Origin: Bradyrhizobium nivariense
Lineage (GTDB): Bacteria > Pseudomonadota > Alphaproteobacteria > Rhizobiales > Xanthobacteraceae
Assembly (NCBI RefSeq): GCF_029846715.1
Contig: NZ_JARVWW010000011.1
Span: 1-64,000, forward strand
DNA: 64,000 nt
Direction: 5' to 3'
Each line of letters opens with the position of its first letter. Position 1 is the stretch's first letter. The notes beneath the pieces are model-generated. The model saw nothing but the letters and a program-made list of their open reading frames with translations. It ran no database searches and was not told the origin of the DNA. The position numbers were made by a program, and so were the translations under genes. Positions 17,285-26,682 of the stretch are shown piece by piece.

Positions 17285-17431
17285 TGTCCTTCTCCGGCCT
17301 GTTGTCCACGCGGCGAAGCGGATGCCGTTGGCGCAAGCGCCCGAGCGCCTGCACCTCATTTTGCCGTCGGATTGCTCTCGCTCTCCTCGGCTCAATCGTG
17401 GACCTTGATGGAACTTAAATGCTTCAGTACA

Positions 17432-17467
17432 CTGCTCGGAGCAAGTAAAACATTGCTCTCGGTGCAA
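17432..17467. promoter_or_regulatory. Possible MocR operator: paired TGCTC...GCAA sites
   Basis: Two related sites, CTGCTCGGAGCAAG and TTGCTCTCGGTGCAAT, lie in tandem about 22 bases apart just before the mocR start; the first holds the palindrome TGCTC-G-GAGCA. MocR regulators typically bind paired repeats between themselves and a divergent gene. The second copy runs into the ATG region, which would suit autorepression. Confidence 0.5.
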
Positions 17468-17469
17468 TA

Positions 17470-18813
17470 ATGTCCAAGTTCGAGTACGTGAAGCTTGCCG
17501 ATGCCATTGCCTCGGATATCTCTAACGGCACGTTAAGGCCCGGCGACCGGCTGCCGCCGCAGCGCAATTTTGCCTATGACCGTGGCATCGCGGTCTCGAC
17601 CGCGAGCCGGGTCTATACGGAGTTGCTCCGTCGTGGCCTCGTCGTCGGCGAGGTCGGCCGCGGCACCTTCATCTCCGGCGACATCAGGCGCGAGGTCGAG
17701 GCGCTGAGCGAGCCGCGCGACGCGCGGATCGATTTCGAGGTCAACTACCCGCTGCTGCCGCAGCAATGGGCGATGATCGCCAAGAGCCTTGCCGGCCTCG
17801 AGCGCGTCGACGCGCTCGAATCCGCGCTGCGCGTCTCCACCAGCACCGGCACCAAGAGTGCGCGCAATGCAGCCGCCGCCTATCTCGCGCGCAAGGATTT
17901 TGCGCCGCAGGCCGAGCAGATCGTCTTCACCGCCAACGGCAAGCAGTCGCTCGCGGCAGCCCTCGCCGCCCTCGTTCCCACCGGCGGCCGCTGCGGCGTC
18001 GAGGCGCTGACCTATCCGTACGTCAAGAGCATCGCCGCGCGGCTCGGCGTGACGCTGGTCCCGATTCCGATAGACGAATTTGGCGCGCGCCCCGACGCCA
18101 TCCAGAAGGCGCATCGCGAGGCACATCTGTCGGCGCTGTATCTCCAGCCCATCATCCAGAACCCGCTCGGCGTCACCATGAACGCGACACGGCGCGCGGA
18201 CATCATGCGCGTCGCCGAAAAGCTCGATCTCACCATCATCGAGGACGCCGTCTACGGCTTCCTCGCCGACGACACGCCGCTGGCCGCGCTCGGGCCTGAC
18301 CGCTGCATCGTGATCGACAGCCTGTCCAAGAAGGTCGCCCCGGGCCTCGCACTCGGCATCCTCGTCGCGCCGCCGCAATTGCGCGAGAGCGTGATGAGCG
18401 CGGTCCGCACCGGCGGCTGGATCGCTTCCGGCCATGCGCTGGCGTCCGGACAGCGGCTGATGGCCGACGGCACCGTCGCCGAGCTGACGCGGCTGAAACG
18501 CATCGACGCCGCGCGCCGCCAGCAGACCGCGGCAAGGCTGCTCGCCGGCTACCAGCTCGCCGCCGATCCGCGCTCCTATCATCTCTGGCTGACGCTGCCG
18601 GCACACTGGCGCTCGCAGACCTTCGTCGCCGCCGCAGCCCGCCGCGGCATCGCGCTGACGCCGTCCTCGACCTTCGCGATCGCGCATGGCCATGCACCGA
18701 ACGCGGTGCGCCTCGCGCTCGCCCCGCCCTCGTTCGAGCAGCTCGATTCCGGCCTGCGCACGATCGTGTCGCTGCTCGGCACCAAGGAAGAGGATTTTGA
18801 CTCGACGGAGTAG
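17470..18813 (+). CDS. MocR-type GntR regulator with aminotransferase-like domain
   Basis: A 447-residue transcription factor. Residues 1-75 form the GntR winged helix (KLADAIASDISNGTLRPGDRLPPQRNFA, then VSTASRVYTELLRRGLVVGEVGRGTFI). The rest is a fold-type-I PLP domain with IVIDSLSKKVAPGLALGIL carrying the Schiff-base Lys and LQPIIQNPLGVTMN carrying the Asn that contacts PLP. MocR proteins sense PLP or an amino-acid-derived ligand. The divergent neighbour is a DUF1127 gene rather than the more usual metabolic enzyme. A short upstream tract with paired TGCTC sites could be the operator. Confidence 0.92.
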   Translation: MSKFEYVKLADAIASDISNGTLRPGDRLPPQRNFAYDRGIAVSTASRVYTELLRRGLVVGEVGRGTFISGDIRREVEALSEPRDARIDFEVNYPLLPQQWAMIAKSLAGLERVDALESALRVSTSTGTKSARNAAAAYLARKDFAPQAEQIVFTANGKQSLAAALAALVPTGGRCGVEALTYPYVKSIAARLGVTLVPIPIDEFGARPDAIQKAHREAHLSALYLQPIIQNPLGVTMNATRRADIMRVAEKLDLTIIEDAVYGFLADDTPLAALGPDRCIVIDSLSKKVAPGLALGILVAPPQLRESVMSAVRTGGWIASGHALASGQRLMADGTVAELTRLKRIDAARRQQTAARLLAGYQLAADPRSYHLWLTLPAHWRSQTFVAAAARRGIALTPSSTFAIAHGHAPNAVRLALAPPSFEQLDSGLRTIVSLLGTKEEDFDSTE

Positions 18814-18828
18814 CGTTCGTTCTCCCGT

Positions 18829-19428
18829 TCAGGCTTCCGGCCATTCCGCGATGAAGCCTTTCGCCTTGTACGGCTCGATCTTGTCCCATTCGTGCAGCAT
18901 GCGGCGGCGAAATTCGGCATCCGTGTGCCAGAGCGCACGCGGCGTCGCGAAGCTGTCGACGGTCAGCAGCATTTTCTCAACCTCCGGCCAGTGCCGGTGC
19001 AGCGTCATTGGGTAGCGGCGCGCGGTCCAGCTGTTGCCGAGGCAGATCACGCTGCGGATATTCTGCAGTCCAAGCGCCGCATCGATGATCGGAAGCGAGA
19101 AGATCACGTTCTCGCCGGTGTTCATCGCACGATGCTCCTCGAGAATGCGGTCGGCCGGCATGCCCGCCGCGGTCATCGCCGCCCTGATGATGGTGCACTC
19201 GGATTGCTCCGAGCCCGGCGTCACGCCACCGCTGACAATCGACCAGCGGAAAAGGCCCTCGCGCCACAGCCTCGCGGCGGTCTCGACGCGTAGCGCAACG
19301 TCCTCACGGGTGCCGAACATGAACAAGAGGTCGGCCGGCCGGAGTGGTGTATCGATCAGATGCGCGCGGTTGATCCTGGCAATCTCATCTGCCGTAGGCA
19401 GGCGCATGCTGCGGTCCAGAACTGACAT
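18829..19428 (-). CDS. YdcF family protein (DUF218)
   Basis: A 199-residue YdcF-like protein; the family has a Rossmann-like fold and binds nucleotides such as S-adenosylmethionine in E. coli YdcF, without a settled reaction. Family marks are PADLLFMFGTREDVALRVETAARLW, FRWSIVSGGVTPGSEQSECTIIRAAM, the conserved MNTGENVIFSLPII and VICLGNSWTARRYPMTL. No membrane segment is present, unlike the SanA/ElyC branch. The start could be ATG 19428 or GTG 19446; neither has a clear ribosome binding site. It is convergent with mocR, 15 bases apart. Confidence 0.8.
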   Translation of the reverse strand: MSVLDRSMRLPTADEIARINRAHLIDTPLRPADLLFMFGTREDVALRVETAARLWREGLFRWSIVSGGVTPGSEQSECTIIRAAMTAAGMPADRILEEHRAMNTGENVIFSLPIIDAALGLQNIRSVICLGNSWTARRYPMTLHRHWPEVEKMLLTVDSFATPRALWHTDAEFRRRMLHEWDKIEPYKAKGFIAEWPEA

Positions 19429-19490
19429 GGCCGCACGGTGCAACACCGGCGCAACGGCGCGAAGTCACATTTGATTGCGGCCGATTGCAC

Positions 19491-20078
19491 CTAAGGCAGC
19501 AAGGCTCGCGGCACGTGATCGAAGCTGTAGCTCCGCGGCTGGTTACGGCGCACGAAGCCGCCGACCTGCCAGGCGAACAGCGCGGCAAAGCCGATGATGA
19601 ACAGCACGCCGGCGAACTCGCCGATCACGAGCGCGCGGATCAGGAGCCCGGTCATCGCCACGGTCAGCACCGCCAGAAACGCCAGCACCGCGGCATAGGT
19701 CTTGCGGCCAAGGCCTGCGGTCAATTCGGCGCGGCTGCCGGCCTGCGCCATCCGCGCGTGCAATTCGACAATGAAATCGCGAAAGCCATTGTCCTGCGGC
19801 GCCATCAGGGCCGCGGTCTGCCAGCTCGTCGACAGGATCGCGATGCGGCCGCCACCGGTATGGCTGACATCGGCGCGAAAGCGGTGCTGCTGCATCGACA
19901 CCGGCCGAAACGACAGCCGGATCGCCGAGATCTCGTCATAACGCCACAGCGAGGTGCGTCCCGAGATGTGCCAGGACAGCCCCTCCTGCGTCAGCTCGAA
20001 GCGATGCGCCGAGCCGATCAGCGACGCCTTGTAGGCATAGCTCGCACCCGCAGCCGCCTCAGCTCCCGAATCCTGCAT
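19491..20078 (-). CDS. Unrecognised membrane protein
   Basis: A 195-residue protein I do not recognise. Residues about 15-125 look like a soluble beta-rich domain (HRFELTQEGLSWHISGRTSL, YDEISAIRLSFRP), similar in pattern to a PH-like domain. Two membrane segments follow (about residues 137-155 and 160-180), then a basic tail. ATG 20078 was chosen; in-frame GTG 20084 and TTG 20090 are alternatives. It is divergent from the small membrane protein at 20158, 79 bases apart. Confidence 0.7.
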   Translation of the reverse strand: MQDSGAEAAAGASYAYKASLIGSAHRFELTQEGLSWHISGRTSLWRYDEISAIRLSFRPVSMQQHRFRADVSHTGGGRIAILSTSWQTAALMAPQDNGFRDFIVELHARMAQAGSRAELTAGLGRKTYAAVLAFLAVLTVAMTGLLIRALVIGEFAGVLFIIGFAALFAWQVGGFVRRNQPRSYSFDHVPRALLP

Positions 20079-20157
20079 CTTCACATTCAATCCAATCCGC
20101 GCGATCCAGTCTGCGATCCGCTTGCGCGATCGCCCTGCCCCATCCTACAAGCGAGAC

Positions 20158-20592
20158 ATGGCTGAGACGATTTTTTTTCCGCGCCGCCTGATTCTCGGCG
20201 CCGCCGTGATCTCCGGCGTGCTGCTGGCGCTCGCCGTGCACATGCTGGGCGCGCGCTACGGGCTCGACCTCGGCGGCCTCTGGCACTCCGACACGAATGA
20301 GTTCATACCGGCGGGCGCGGCGATCGCCTGGTGGCTGATCGCCAGCGTCGGCTTCTCCGGCGGCTATTTCACGGCGACATTGATGCAGAGCGCCGCCTCC
20401 GGCCAGATCCCGCAACGGATGCGGCAATTCCTGATCGCGGTCGGCGTGCTGCTGCTGGCGGGTGCGGGCCAGGTGGCCTCGGCGCCGAGCCCGGTCCCGA
20501 CGGTCTCGGGCGTGCTGGCCGGGCTTGCCGCGCTGGGCCTCGGTGCCGTGATGGCGTTCTGCGGCGCGCATTTCGCACTGCGCCGCGGCTAA
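20158..20592 (+). CDS. Unrecognised small membrane protein
   Basis: A 144-residue protein with about four hydrophobic segments: RLILGAAVISGVLLALAVHM, AAIAWWLIASVGFSGGYFTA, FLIAVGVLLLAGAGQVA and VLAGLAALGLGAVMAFCGAHF. No catalytic motif is visible and I do not recognise the family. ATG 20158 gives a start close to the first membrane segment. The stop is followed at once by an intergenic palindrome that may act as its terminator. Confidence 0.65.
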   Translation: MAETIFFPRRLILGAAVISGVLLALAVHMLGARYGLDLGGLWHSDTNEFIPAGAAIAWWLIASVGFSGGYFTATLMQSAASGQIPQRMRQFLIAVGVLLLAGAGQVASAPSPVPTVSGVLAGLAALGLGAVMAFCGAHFALRRG

Positions 20593-20639
20593 AGCATGAT
20601 CCGGAAAAGTGCGCAGCGGTTTTCCGACAAGATCATGCT
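20593..20639. repeat. Intergenic palindrome AGCATGATC...GATCATGCT (copy 1)
   Basis: Arms AGCATGATC (20593-20601) and GATCATGCT (20631-20639) flank inner arms CGGAAAA and TTTTCCG. A second copy lies at 35334-35380 with the same arms and inner arms, so the element is dispersed. Confidence 0.8.
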
Positions 20640-20652
20640 CAAACAATAGACA

Positions 20653-23052
20653 TCACGCCGACGCGCGCAGCTGCGGCCGGCCCAGCATGATCGCGACATC
20701 GGAGGCGGGGCGCGGCCTGCTGAACAGATAGCCCTGCACCTGGGTGCAACCCTCGCGCCGGAGCAGCTCGAGCTGCGCATCGTTCTCGACCCCCTCTGCC
20801 GTGGTGACGATGCCGAGGCTCCGTCCCAGCCCCGTCACGGCGCGGATGATCGCCATGGAATCCTCGCGCGTCGCCAGCTCCGACACGAAGGAGCGGTCGA
20901 TCTTGATCTTGTCGAAGGGGAAGCTGCGCAGATAACTCAACGACGAATAGCCGGTGCCGAAATCGTCGAGCGAGATGCGCACGCCCATGGCGCGGAGGTC
21001 ATGCAGCGTGGTCAGCGTTGCCTCGCTGTTCTGGAGCAGCACGGATTCGGTGATCTCGAGCTCGAGGCGGCGCGCGTCGAGTCCCGAAGCGGCCAGCGCC
21101 TCGGTTACGGATGCGATCAGGTTCGGATTCTTGAACTGCACCGGCGACAGGTTGACGGCGACGTCGACATCGTCGGGCCAGGTGGCCGCGTCGGCGCAGG
21201 CGGAACGCAGCACGAACTCGCCGAGCTGGATGATCAGTCCGGTCTCCTCGGCCAGCGGAATGAAATTGATGGGTGCAATCAGGCCGCGCTGCGGATGGTT
21301 CCAGCGCAGCAGCGCCTCGAAGGCGACGACGCGACCGCTGGCGACGTCGCGGATGGGCTGATAGTACGGCTCGAACTCGTCGCGTTGCAGCGCCGCGCGC
21401 AGGTCCATCTCCAGCAGGCACCGCGCCTGCGCGCGCGCATCCATGCCGGTCTCGAAGAACCGATATGTGCCGCGGCCGTCCGCCTTGGCGCGGTACAATG
21501 CGAGATCGGCATTCTTCAACAATTCGTCGGGATTGCTGCCGTCCTGCGGCGACAGCGAGATGCCGATCGAGACGCCGATGACGATCTGATGGTCGTCGAT
21601 CTCGTAAGGCGCCGAGATCACCTCGACGAGGCGGCCGGCAAGGGATCTTGCCGCGGTTTCCTCGGAACGTCCGATCTGGACCACGGCAAACTCGTCGCCG
21701 CCGAGCCGCGCCACGGTGTCGCTCTCGCCGACGGTGGCCTTCAGCCTGCGGCCGACCTCCTTGAGCAGCGCATCGCCGATGGGATGGCCGAGCGAGTCGT
21801 TGATGTCCTTGAAGTGATCGAGATCGAGACAAAGCACCGCGAGCTGTTCGCCCGAGCTGGTCCGGCGCAGTCCCTGCACGAGCTGCTCGTGAAACAGCAC
21901 ACGGTTCGGCAGGCTGGTCAGCGCGTCATGGCGGGCCATGTGCGAGATCTTGGCCTGGGCCTCCAGCCATTCGGTGATGTCCTCGAAGGTCGCGACCCAG
22001 CCGCCGCCCTGCATCGGCTGGTTGACGACCCGGATGGACCGGCCGAACCTCGTCACGACGTCGGTCGTGGTACGGCTCTCGCGCGCGTCGGCGACGAGGC
22101 GGGCGAAGAATTCACCCGCATCGCCCTGCCACTGGCCCTTGGCCTGCTCCTCCCGCAGCACGTCGACCAGCAGGCGGCCGGTGAGCAGTATCTCGGTACG
22201 GCCGAACATCGCGGCATAGCGCTCGTTGAACAGGATGATCTTGCCGTCCGCGTCGAACATGCACAGTCCCTGCGACATGTTCTCGAGCGCCGTGTCCAGC
22301 ACGATCTGCTGACGGCCCAGTTCGCCCCTGGCGCGGCGGTCGAGCAGCGCGGCCACGAGCGCAATCGCGATGATCGCGACCGCGGCACCCGCGGTGAGGA
22401 AGGACAACGAGGCCGGCGGGATCGATAACCCGCTGATCGCGAGCGTCGGATCCGGCGTCAGCACAACCGCGCCCATTGCGGTGAAATGATGCGCGACGAT
22501 GGCGACCGTCAGCAGGATGCTCGCGGTCAGCGCATGGAAGCGGTCGTCGCGCCGCGCGGCGACGAACAGCGCGAGCGCTGCAAACACAACTCCGAACAGC
22601 ACCGAGGCTGCAACCGTGCTTCCGATCCAGTCGACGCGTGCTGGCATCTCCAGCGCCGCCATGCCGGTGTAATGCATCGTCGCGACCCCGGCGCCGACGA
22701 TGGCACCGCCGAGCACGATCCACAGCGCGCGCGAGGAGGATACCGCGAGGCTCAACCCCACGAAGGTCACGGAGATCGCGAAGATCAGCGAAAGGATCGT
22801 CACCGGGATGTTGTAGGCGCCGGCGCCGCCCGGTCCGTAGGCGAGCATTGCGATGAAATGCGTCGCCCAGATGCCGCATCCGCTGACGGCGGCATCCAGG
22901 GCGATCCAGACCAGACGCCCGGGGCCATGCGTCGCGCGCGCCCGGTGAAACAGGCTGATCGCCGCCGCGCTCGCGAGCAGACACACCGCGCCGCCAAGCG
23001 CGACAAGACGCCAGTCGTGCTCGCCGGTGAGACAGTAGAGAACTTGATACAT
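20653..23052 (-). CDS. MHYT-PAS-GGDEF-EAL cyclic-di-GMP protein
   Basis: A 799-residue membrane regulator of cyclic-di-GMP. Residues 1-240 are seven membrane helices with the MHYT sensor motifs (ATHFIAML, MHYTGMAAL, HHFTAMGA), thought to bind copper and sense O2, CO or NO. A PAS domain (about 255-365) is followed by GGDEF (about 380-535) with an intact RLGGDEFAVV signature, then EAL (about 550-790) with FEALLRW, EITES and DDFGTGYSSL all intact. Both cyclase and phosphodiesterase activity are therefore possible. The inhibitory RxxD site before GGDEF reads GESD, so product inhibition may be absent. It is a single gene opposite two small membrane proteins. Confidence 0.95.
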   Translation of the reverse strand: MYQVLYCLTGEHDWRLVALGGAVCLLASAAAISLFHRARATHGPGRLVWIALDAAVSGCGIWATHFIAMLAYGPGGAGAYNIPVTILSLIFAISVTFVGLSLAVSSSRALWIVLGGAIVGAGVATMHYTGMAALEMPARVDWIGSTVAASVLFGVVFAALALFVAARRDDRFHALTASILLTVAIVAHHFTAMGAVVLTPDPTLAISGLSIPPASLSFLTAGAAVAIIAIALVAALLDRRARGELGRQQIVLDTALENMSQGLCMFDADGKIILFNERYAAMFGRTEILLTGRLLVDVLREEQAKGQWQGDAGEFFARLVADARESRTTTDVVTRFGRSIRVVNQPMQGGGWVATFEDITEWLEAQAKISHMARHDALTSLPNRVLFHEQLVQGLRRTSSGEQLAVLCLDLDHFKDINDSLGHPIGDALLKEVGRRLKATVGESDTVARLGGDEFAVVQIGRSEETAARSLAGRLVEVISAPYEIDDHQIVIGVSIGISLSPQDGSNPDELLKNADLALYRAKADGRGTYRFFETGMDARAQARCLLEMDLRAALQRDEFEPYYQPIRDVASGRVVAFEALLRWNHPQRGLIAPINFIPLAEETGLIIQLGEFVLRSACADAATWPDDVDVAVNLSPVQFKNPNLIASVTEALAASGLDARRLELEITESVLLQNSEATLTTLHDLRAMGVRISLDDFGTGYSSLSYLRSFPFDKIKIDRSFVSELATREDSMAIIRAVTGLGRSLGIVTTAEGVENDAQLELLRREGCTQVQGYLFSRPRPASDVAIMLGRPQLRASA

Positions 23053-23164
23053 TGCGGGCCCCTATCGACCCGCATTTGAACCGACAGAGATGGACAGTCG
23101 GTAACCGGCTCCGCGCCTATTTCGGGGATGGTGAACGGAAGCAGTATTCATTCACTCGGATTGT

Positions 23165-24574
23165 TCATCCGCGCGCCGGTGCGCCGAGGCCGATCACGGC
23201 GCCGGCGAGCAGCAGCACGGCCGCGGACACGACCAGCGACAGATGCAGGCCCGTCATGAACGCCCCCTCCGACGCCACCAGCGAGCCGAACAGCGCGACA
23301 CCGAGGACGCTGCCGGTTTGCCGCGTCGCGTTCAGCACGCCCGCCGCGATGCCGGAGCGCGCCTTCTCGACGCTGCCCAGCAAGGTCGAGGTCAGCGGCG
23401 GCACCAGCAGCCCGAGTCCGCCGCTGATCGCGATCATCTGCGCAAAGATCGCCCAATAGCTCGTGCCGGCTTCGATCCAGAGCAAGCCGACGCAACCGAG
23501 CGCCGAGACGCAGGCGCCGGCGACGATGGTCGGGCACGGGCCGATACGCTCGGCGAGGTGCGGCGCCAGCAGATTGACCGGCAGCACCGCCCCCATCATC
23601 GGCACGAAGGCAAGACCGGTCCACCACGCCGACAGCCCGTTGATCCTCTGGAAATACAGGCTGAGCACGAAGATCAGGCCGTAGATCGCGATGTTGACGA
23701 GCAGGCCGACGAGCGAGGTCAGCGCGAACAGCCGGTGGCCGAACAGCGACAGCGGCAGCATCGGCTGCGCCGCGCGGCTCTCGCGCCAGACGAAGAGCAC
23801 GGCGAGAATTGCGGCTGCGACAAAGGCTGCGATCACGGCTGGATGTCCCCAGCCAAGCGCGCCGCCTTCGATGATCGCGCCGGCGAGCGCCCCCAGCGCG
23901 CCGATGGCGGCAAGCTGGCCGGGCAGATCGATCTCGCGCGAGCGTGTACGCGTAGTTTCGGCCGCATAGCGCCAGCTCAGCCACAGGCCGGTCAGCCCGA
24001 TCGGCAGATTGACCAGGAAGATCGCACGCCAGCCGACCAGCGTGATCAGCCCGCCGCCGACGAAGGGGCCGGCAGTGAGCGCAAGGCTCGCACCGGCGGC
24101 CCAGATCGCAACGGCGCGGCCGCGCTCGCGGTCATCGGGATAAGCATGATTGAGCAGCGCAAGAGAGTTCGGCACCAGGATCGCCGCCGCCAGCCCCTGG
24201 GCCAGCCGCGCTGCGATCAGCACGGCCGCATTGGGCGACAATGCGCAGGCGAGCGAGGCCGCGGTGAAGATGGCGAACCCCGCCATGAAGACGCGCTTGG
24301 CCCCGATCCGGTCACCGAGCGCGCCGGCCGTCAGGATGAAGGCGGCAAACGCAATGGTGTAGGCGTTGACCACCCATTGCAGCTCGGCGACGCCGCCGCC
24401 GAGCGTCCTGCCCATCGCATCGAGCGCGGTGTTGACGATGGTGACGTCGAGCTGCACCACGCCATAGCCGAGACTCATCGCGGCGAGCGTGAGGGATGTC
24501 GCAAGACGCGACGAGGCGCGCGGTGCGCCTTTGGCGTTGTCGAAGGATTCGTATTTGAGTGTATCGGCTCGCAT
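23165..24574 (-). CDS. MFS drug exporter, DHA2 (14-TMS) type
   Basis: A 469-residue major facilitator of the EmrB/QacA drug:H+ antiporter type. It has the DHA2 signature LDVTIVNTALDAMGRTLG in helix 1, motif A (GALGDRIGAKRVFMAG) and about 14 hydrophobic segments. ATG 24574 was chosen because GAGG lies upstream; it gives a charged 25-residue N-terminus before helix 1. Substrate unknown. No regulator or membrane fusion protein is adjacent. It is divergent from a second MFS gene, 224 bases apart. Confidence 0.88.
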   Translation of the reverse strand: MRADTLKYESFDNAKGAPRASSRLATSLTLAAMSLGYGVVQLDVTIVNTALDAMGRTLGGGVAELQWVVNAYTIAFAAFILTAGALGDRIGAKRVFMAGFAIFTAASLACALSPNAAVLIAARLAQGLAAAILVPNSLALLNHAYPDDRERGRAVAIWAAGASLALTAGPFVGGGLITLVGWRAIFLVNLPIGLTGLWLSWRYAAETTRTRSREIDLPGQLAAIGALGALAGAIIEGGALGWGHPAVIAAFVAAAILAVLFVWRESRAAQPMLPLSLFGHRLFALTSLVGLLVNIAIYGLIFVLSLYFQRINGLSAWWTGLAFVPMMGAVLPVNLLAPHLAERIGPCPTIVAGACVSALGCVGLLWIEAGTSYWAIFAQMIAISGGLGLLVPPLTSTLLGSVEKARSGIAAGVLNATRQTGSVLGVALFGSLVASEGAFMTGLHLSLVVSAAVLLLAGAVIGLGAPARG

Positions 24575-24798
24575 GCTGCACCTCGATCGCAGCCCCACGC
24601 GAACTCTAACGCGCGATGCGCGCCATCATGATTCGATTACGATCGAAACGTCATCGCGCGAAAATCATAATCCTTGCGGACAGCGTCAAAGCTGCGCGCC
24701 CTGCCCTCCATGCAAGCCCGGTCCGAACGGAAGCATGGGAACAGCGCGAGACAGCTTCGTGTTGACCTATCCATTTCTTCTTCAAGGCAGCGATCTCC

Positions 24799-26022
24799 AT
24801 GGCAAGAGTTGGCAACACCTCGGTTCCGTCAGGCACGCGATCTGAATTCGGCAAGTCCGCAACCATCGTTGCCGTCGGCTGCATGATCGGCGCGCTGTTC
24901 GCGGGCAGCACGGTCGCAACCCCGCTCTACGTCATCTACAAGCAGCAATTGGGCTTCTCCCAGATCACCTTGACCCTGATCTATGCCGTCTACGTCGTCG
25001 GAAACCTGGTCGCACTTCTGGTACTTGGCGGGATGTCGGACGTGGTGGGACGGCGGCGCACGGCGGTCATTGCCATTGGCATCGCGATCTTGGGCTCGTT
25101 CGTGTTCCTGTTTGCACACGGGCTCGCTTCGCTGTACGCGGCGCGGGTGCTGAGCGGCCTCGCGATCGGGATTGGCGCCGGAACAGGCACTGCATGGCTT
25201 GCGGAACTGATAGCTGAACAGGACCGTTCCCGCGCCACCGTGATCGCGACGATCGCGAACTTCACCGGCCTCGGCCTCGGGGCGTTGATCGCCGGCCTGC
25301 TTGCCGAGTATGTCGCATTTCCGCTGCGAACGCCATTCATCGCCTATCTCGCGGTGCTGGTCGCGGTCGTGGCACTTCTCGCCTTCGCGCACGAGACCGT
25401 GGATCGACCGCTGAGCGCGTTCGCCCACCTGTCGATCCGGCCGCGCGCCAGCGTTCCGTTGTCGATCCGACCCCGGTTCGTGGCGCCCGCCGTCACCGGT
25501 TTCGGTGCCATGGCCCTCGTTGCTTTTTTCGCCGCGCTCGCGCCGAGCGTCCTCGTCAACGAACTGCATGTCGCCAGTCACGCTGTCGCCGGCGCGATCT
25601 TCCTTGAGCTTGCGGCTGCCGTTGCGCTCATCATCGCCTTGACCCGGTCACTGTCGAGCCGCACCGCAATGCTGTGGTCGCTCGGCCTCATGTTGCCGAG
25701 CCTCGTCCTGCTCGTAACCGCACAGTTCGCCGGATCGCTCGGCGCCATGATCGCAGCGACCGCGACCTGCGGGGTCGCAGCGGGCCTCGGCTATCGCGGC
25801 AGCCTGCAGGTGGTGAACCAGATCGCGCCGGATGATCGCCGCGCCGAAGTGGTCTCGGCCTACTTCATCTGCTGCTTTCTCGGTAACGCGCTTCCGGTGA
25901 TCGGAATCGGCCTCCTCTCGACCCTGATCAACTCGACCGTGGCGAGCCTCGTCTTTGCCGCGACGATTGCGACCTTTGCGGTAGTTGCCCTGGAGTTCGG
26001 CTTGAAATACCAGGACGAATAG
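24799..26022 (+). CDS. MFS transporter (12-TMS)
   Basis: A 407-residue major facilitator with about 12 hydrophobic segments and motif A in the form LGGMSDVVGRRRTAVIAIG. The first helix, VAVGCMIGALFAGSTVATPLYVIYKQQLGFS, is typical of drug/metabolite MFS proteins. Substrate cannot be predicted. The coding sequence is less GC-biased than that of its neighbours by eye. A 15-bp hairpin follows the stop codon. Confidence 0.85.
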   Translation: MARVGNTSVPSGTRSEFGKSATIVAVGCMIGALFAGSTVATPLYVIYKQQLGFSQITLTLIYAVYVVGNLVALLVLGGMSDVVGRRRTAVIAIGIAILGSFVFLFAHGLASLYAARVLSGLAIGIGAGTGTAWLAELIAEQDRSRATVIATIANFTGLGLGALIAGLLAEYVAFPLRTPFIAYLAVLVAVVALLAFAHETVDRPLSAFAHLSIRPRASVPLSIRPRFVAPAVTGFGAMALVAFFAALAPSVLVNELHVASHAVAGAIFLELAAAVALIIALTRSLSSRTAMLWSLGLMLPSLVLLVTAQFAGSLGAMIAATATCGVAAGLGYRGSLQVVNQIAPDDRRAEVVSAYFICCFLGNALPVIGIGLLSTLINSTVASLVFAATIATFAVVALEFGLKYQDE

Positions 26023-26035
26023 GCGGCGTCGCAAA

Positions 26036-26068
26036 AGGAGACACCGTGCAAGGTGCACGGCGTCTCCT
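26036..26068. terminator. Bidirectional terminator between MFS gene and DUF892 gene
   Basis: A 15-bp stem with one mismatch (26036-26050 with 26054-26068) and a 3-base loop separates two convergent genes. On the minus strand it is followed by TTTTGC, giving a fair terminator for the DUF892 gene. Confidence 0.78.
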
Positions 26069-26084
26069 GACCGCGTATTTCGTC

Positions 26085-26591
26085 TTAGCTCGCCGCGCGC
26101 AGGTTCACCTTGCTCTCGGCGAGTGTGGTCAGCTTCTTGTCGGTTGCCTTCTCTTCTTCCAGCGTCTTGGCGAGCACGCTGGCGCAGTCGGTGCGGCCGA
26201 GCTGCTTGGCCCAGGCGATCAGGCTGCCATAGCGCACGATCTCGTAATGTTCGGCGGCCTGTGCCGCGTTGATCAAGGCTGCATCGAGCACCGCCTTGTC
26301 GGCGACTTCGCCGGCGGTCTCGTCGGCTTCCTCGATGATGCCGTCGATCGCGGGGCAGTCGACCGCCTTCACCTGCACACCGTGCATCTTGAACACTTCC
26401 TCGAGGCGCTTGACGTGCTGCCTGGTTTCTTCGAGGTGCGTCAAAAAGCCCTGCTTCAGCTGCGGATCGGTCGCCTTATCTGCCATTTTCGGCAGCGCCT
26501 TGGTGAGCTGCTGCTCGGCGTAATAGATGTCCTGGAGCTGATGCACGAACAGGTCGTTCATGGTCTTGATGTCTTTTGTGAACAGTCCCAT
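26085..26591 (-). CDS. YciE/YciF-type ferritin-like protein (DUF892)
   Basis: A 168-residue four-helix ferritin-like protein. Family marks are LFVHQLQDIYYAEQQLTKALPKM (first metal-ligand Glu), FLTHLEETRQHVKRLEEVF with the ExxxH pair, AVLDAALINAAQAAEHYEIVRYG and the final KTLEEEKATDKKLTTLAE with a further Glu. These proteins are induced by stress in many bacteria; their activity is not settled. GAGAGGA precedes ATG 26591. An EcfG-type promoter at 26683-26707 faces the gene, so control by the general stress response is likely. Confidence 0.9.
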   Translation of the reverse strand: MGLFTKDIKTMNDLFVHQLQDIYYAEQQLTKALPKMADKATDPQLKQGFLTHLEETRQHVKRLEEVFKMHGVQVKAVDCPAIDGIIEEADETAGEVADKAVLDAALINAAQAAEHYEIVRYGSLIAWAKQLGRTDCASVLAKTLEEEKATDKKLTTLAESKVNLRAAS

Positions 26592-26682
26592 CGGTCCGAT
26601 CCTCTCGGTTTTGGGAACACGGAGGCATCGGCTTGCAGGAGAAGCCGCATATTCCGCCATGTTCGATTGCTGATGGGGCGCT

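Noticed and set aside
24731..24757. GGAAC...GTT pair upstream of the MFS gene at 24799
   Set aside because: Spacing is 18 bases, outside the 16-17 of EcfG promoters.
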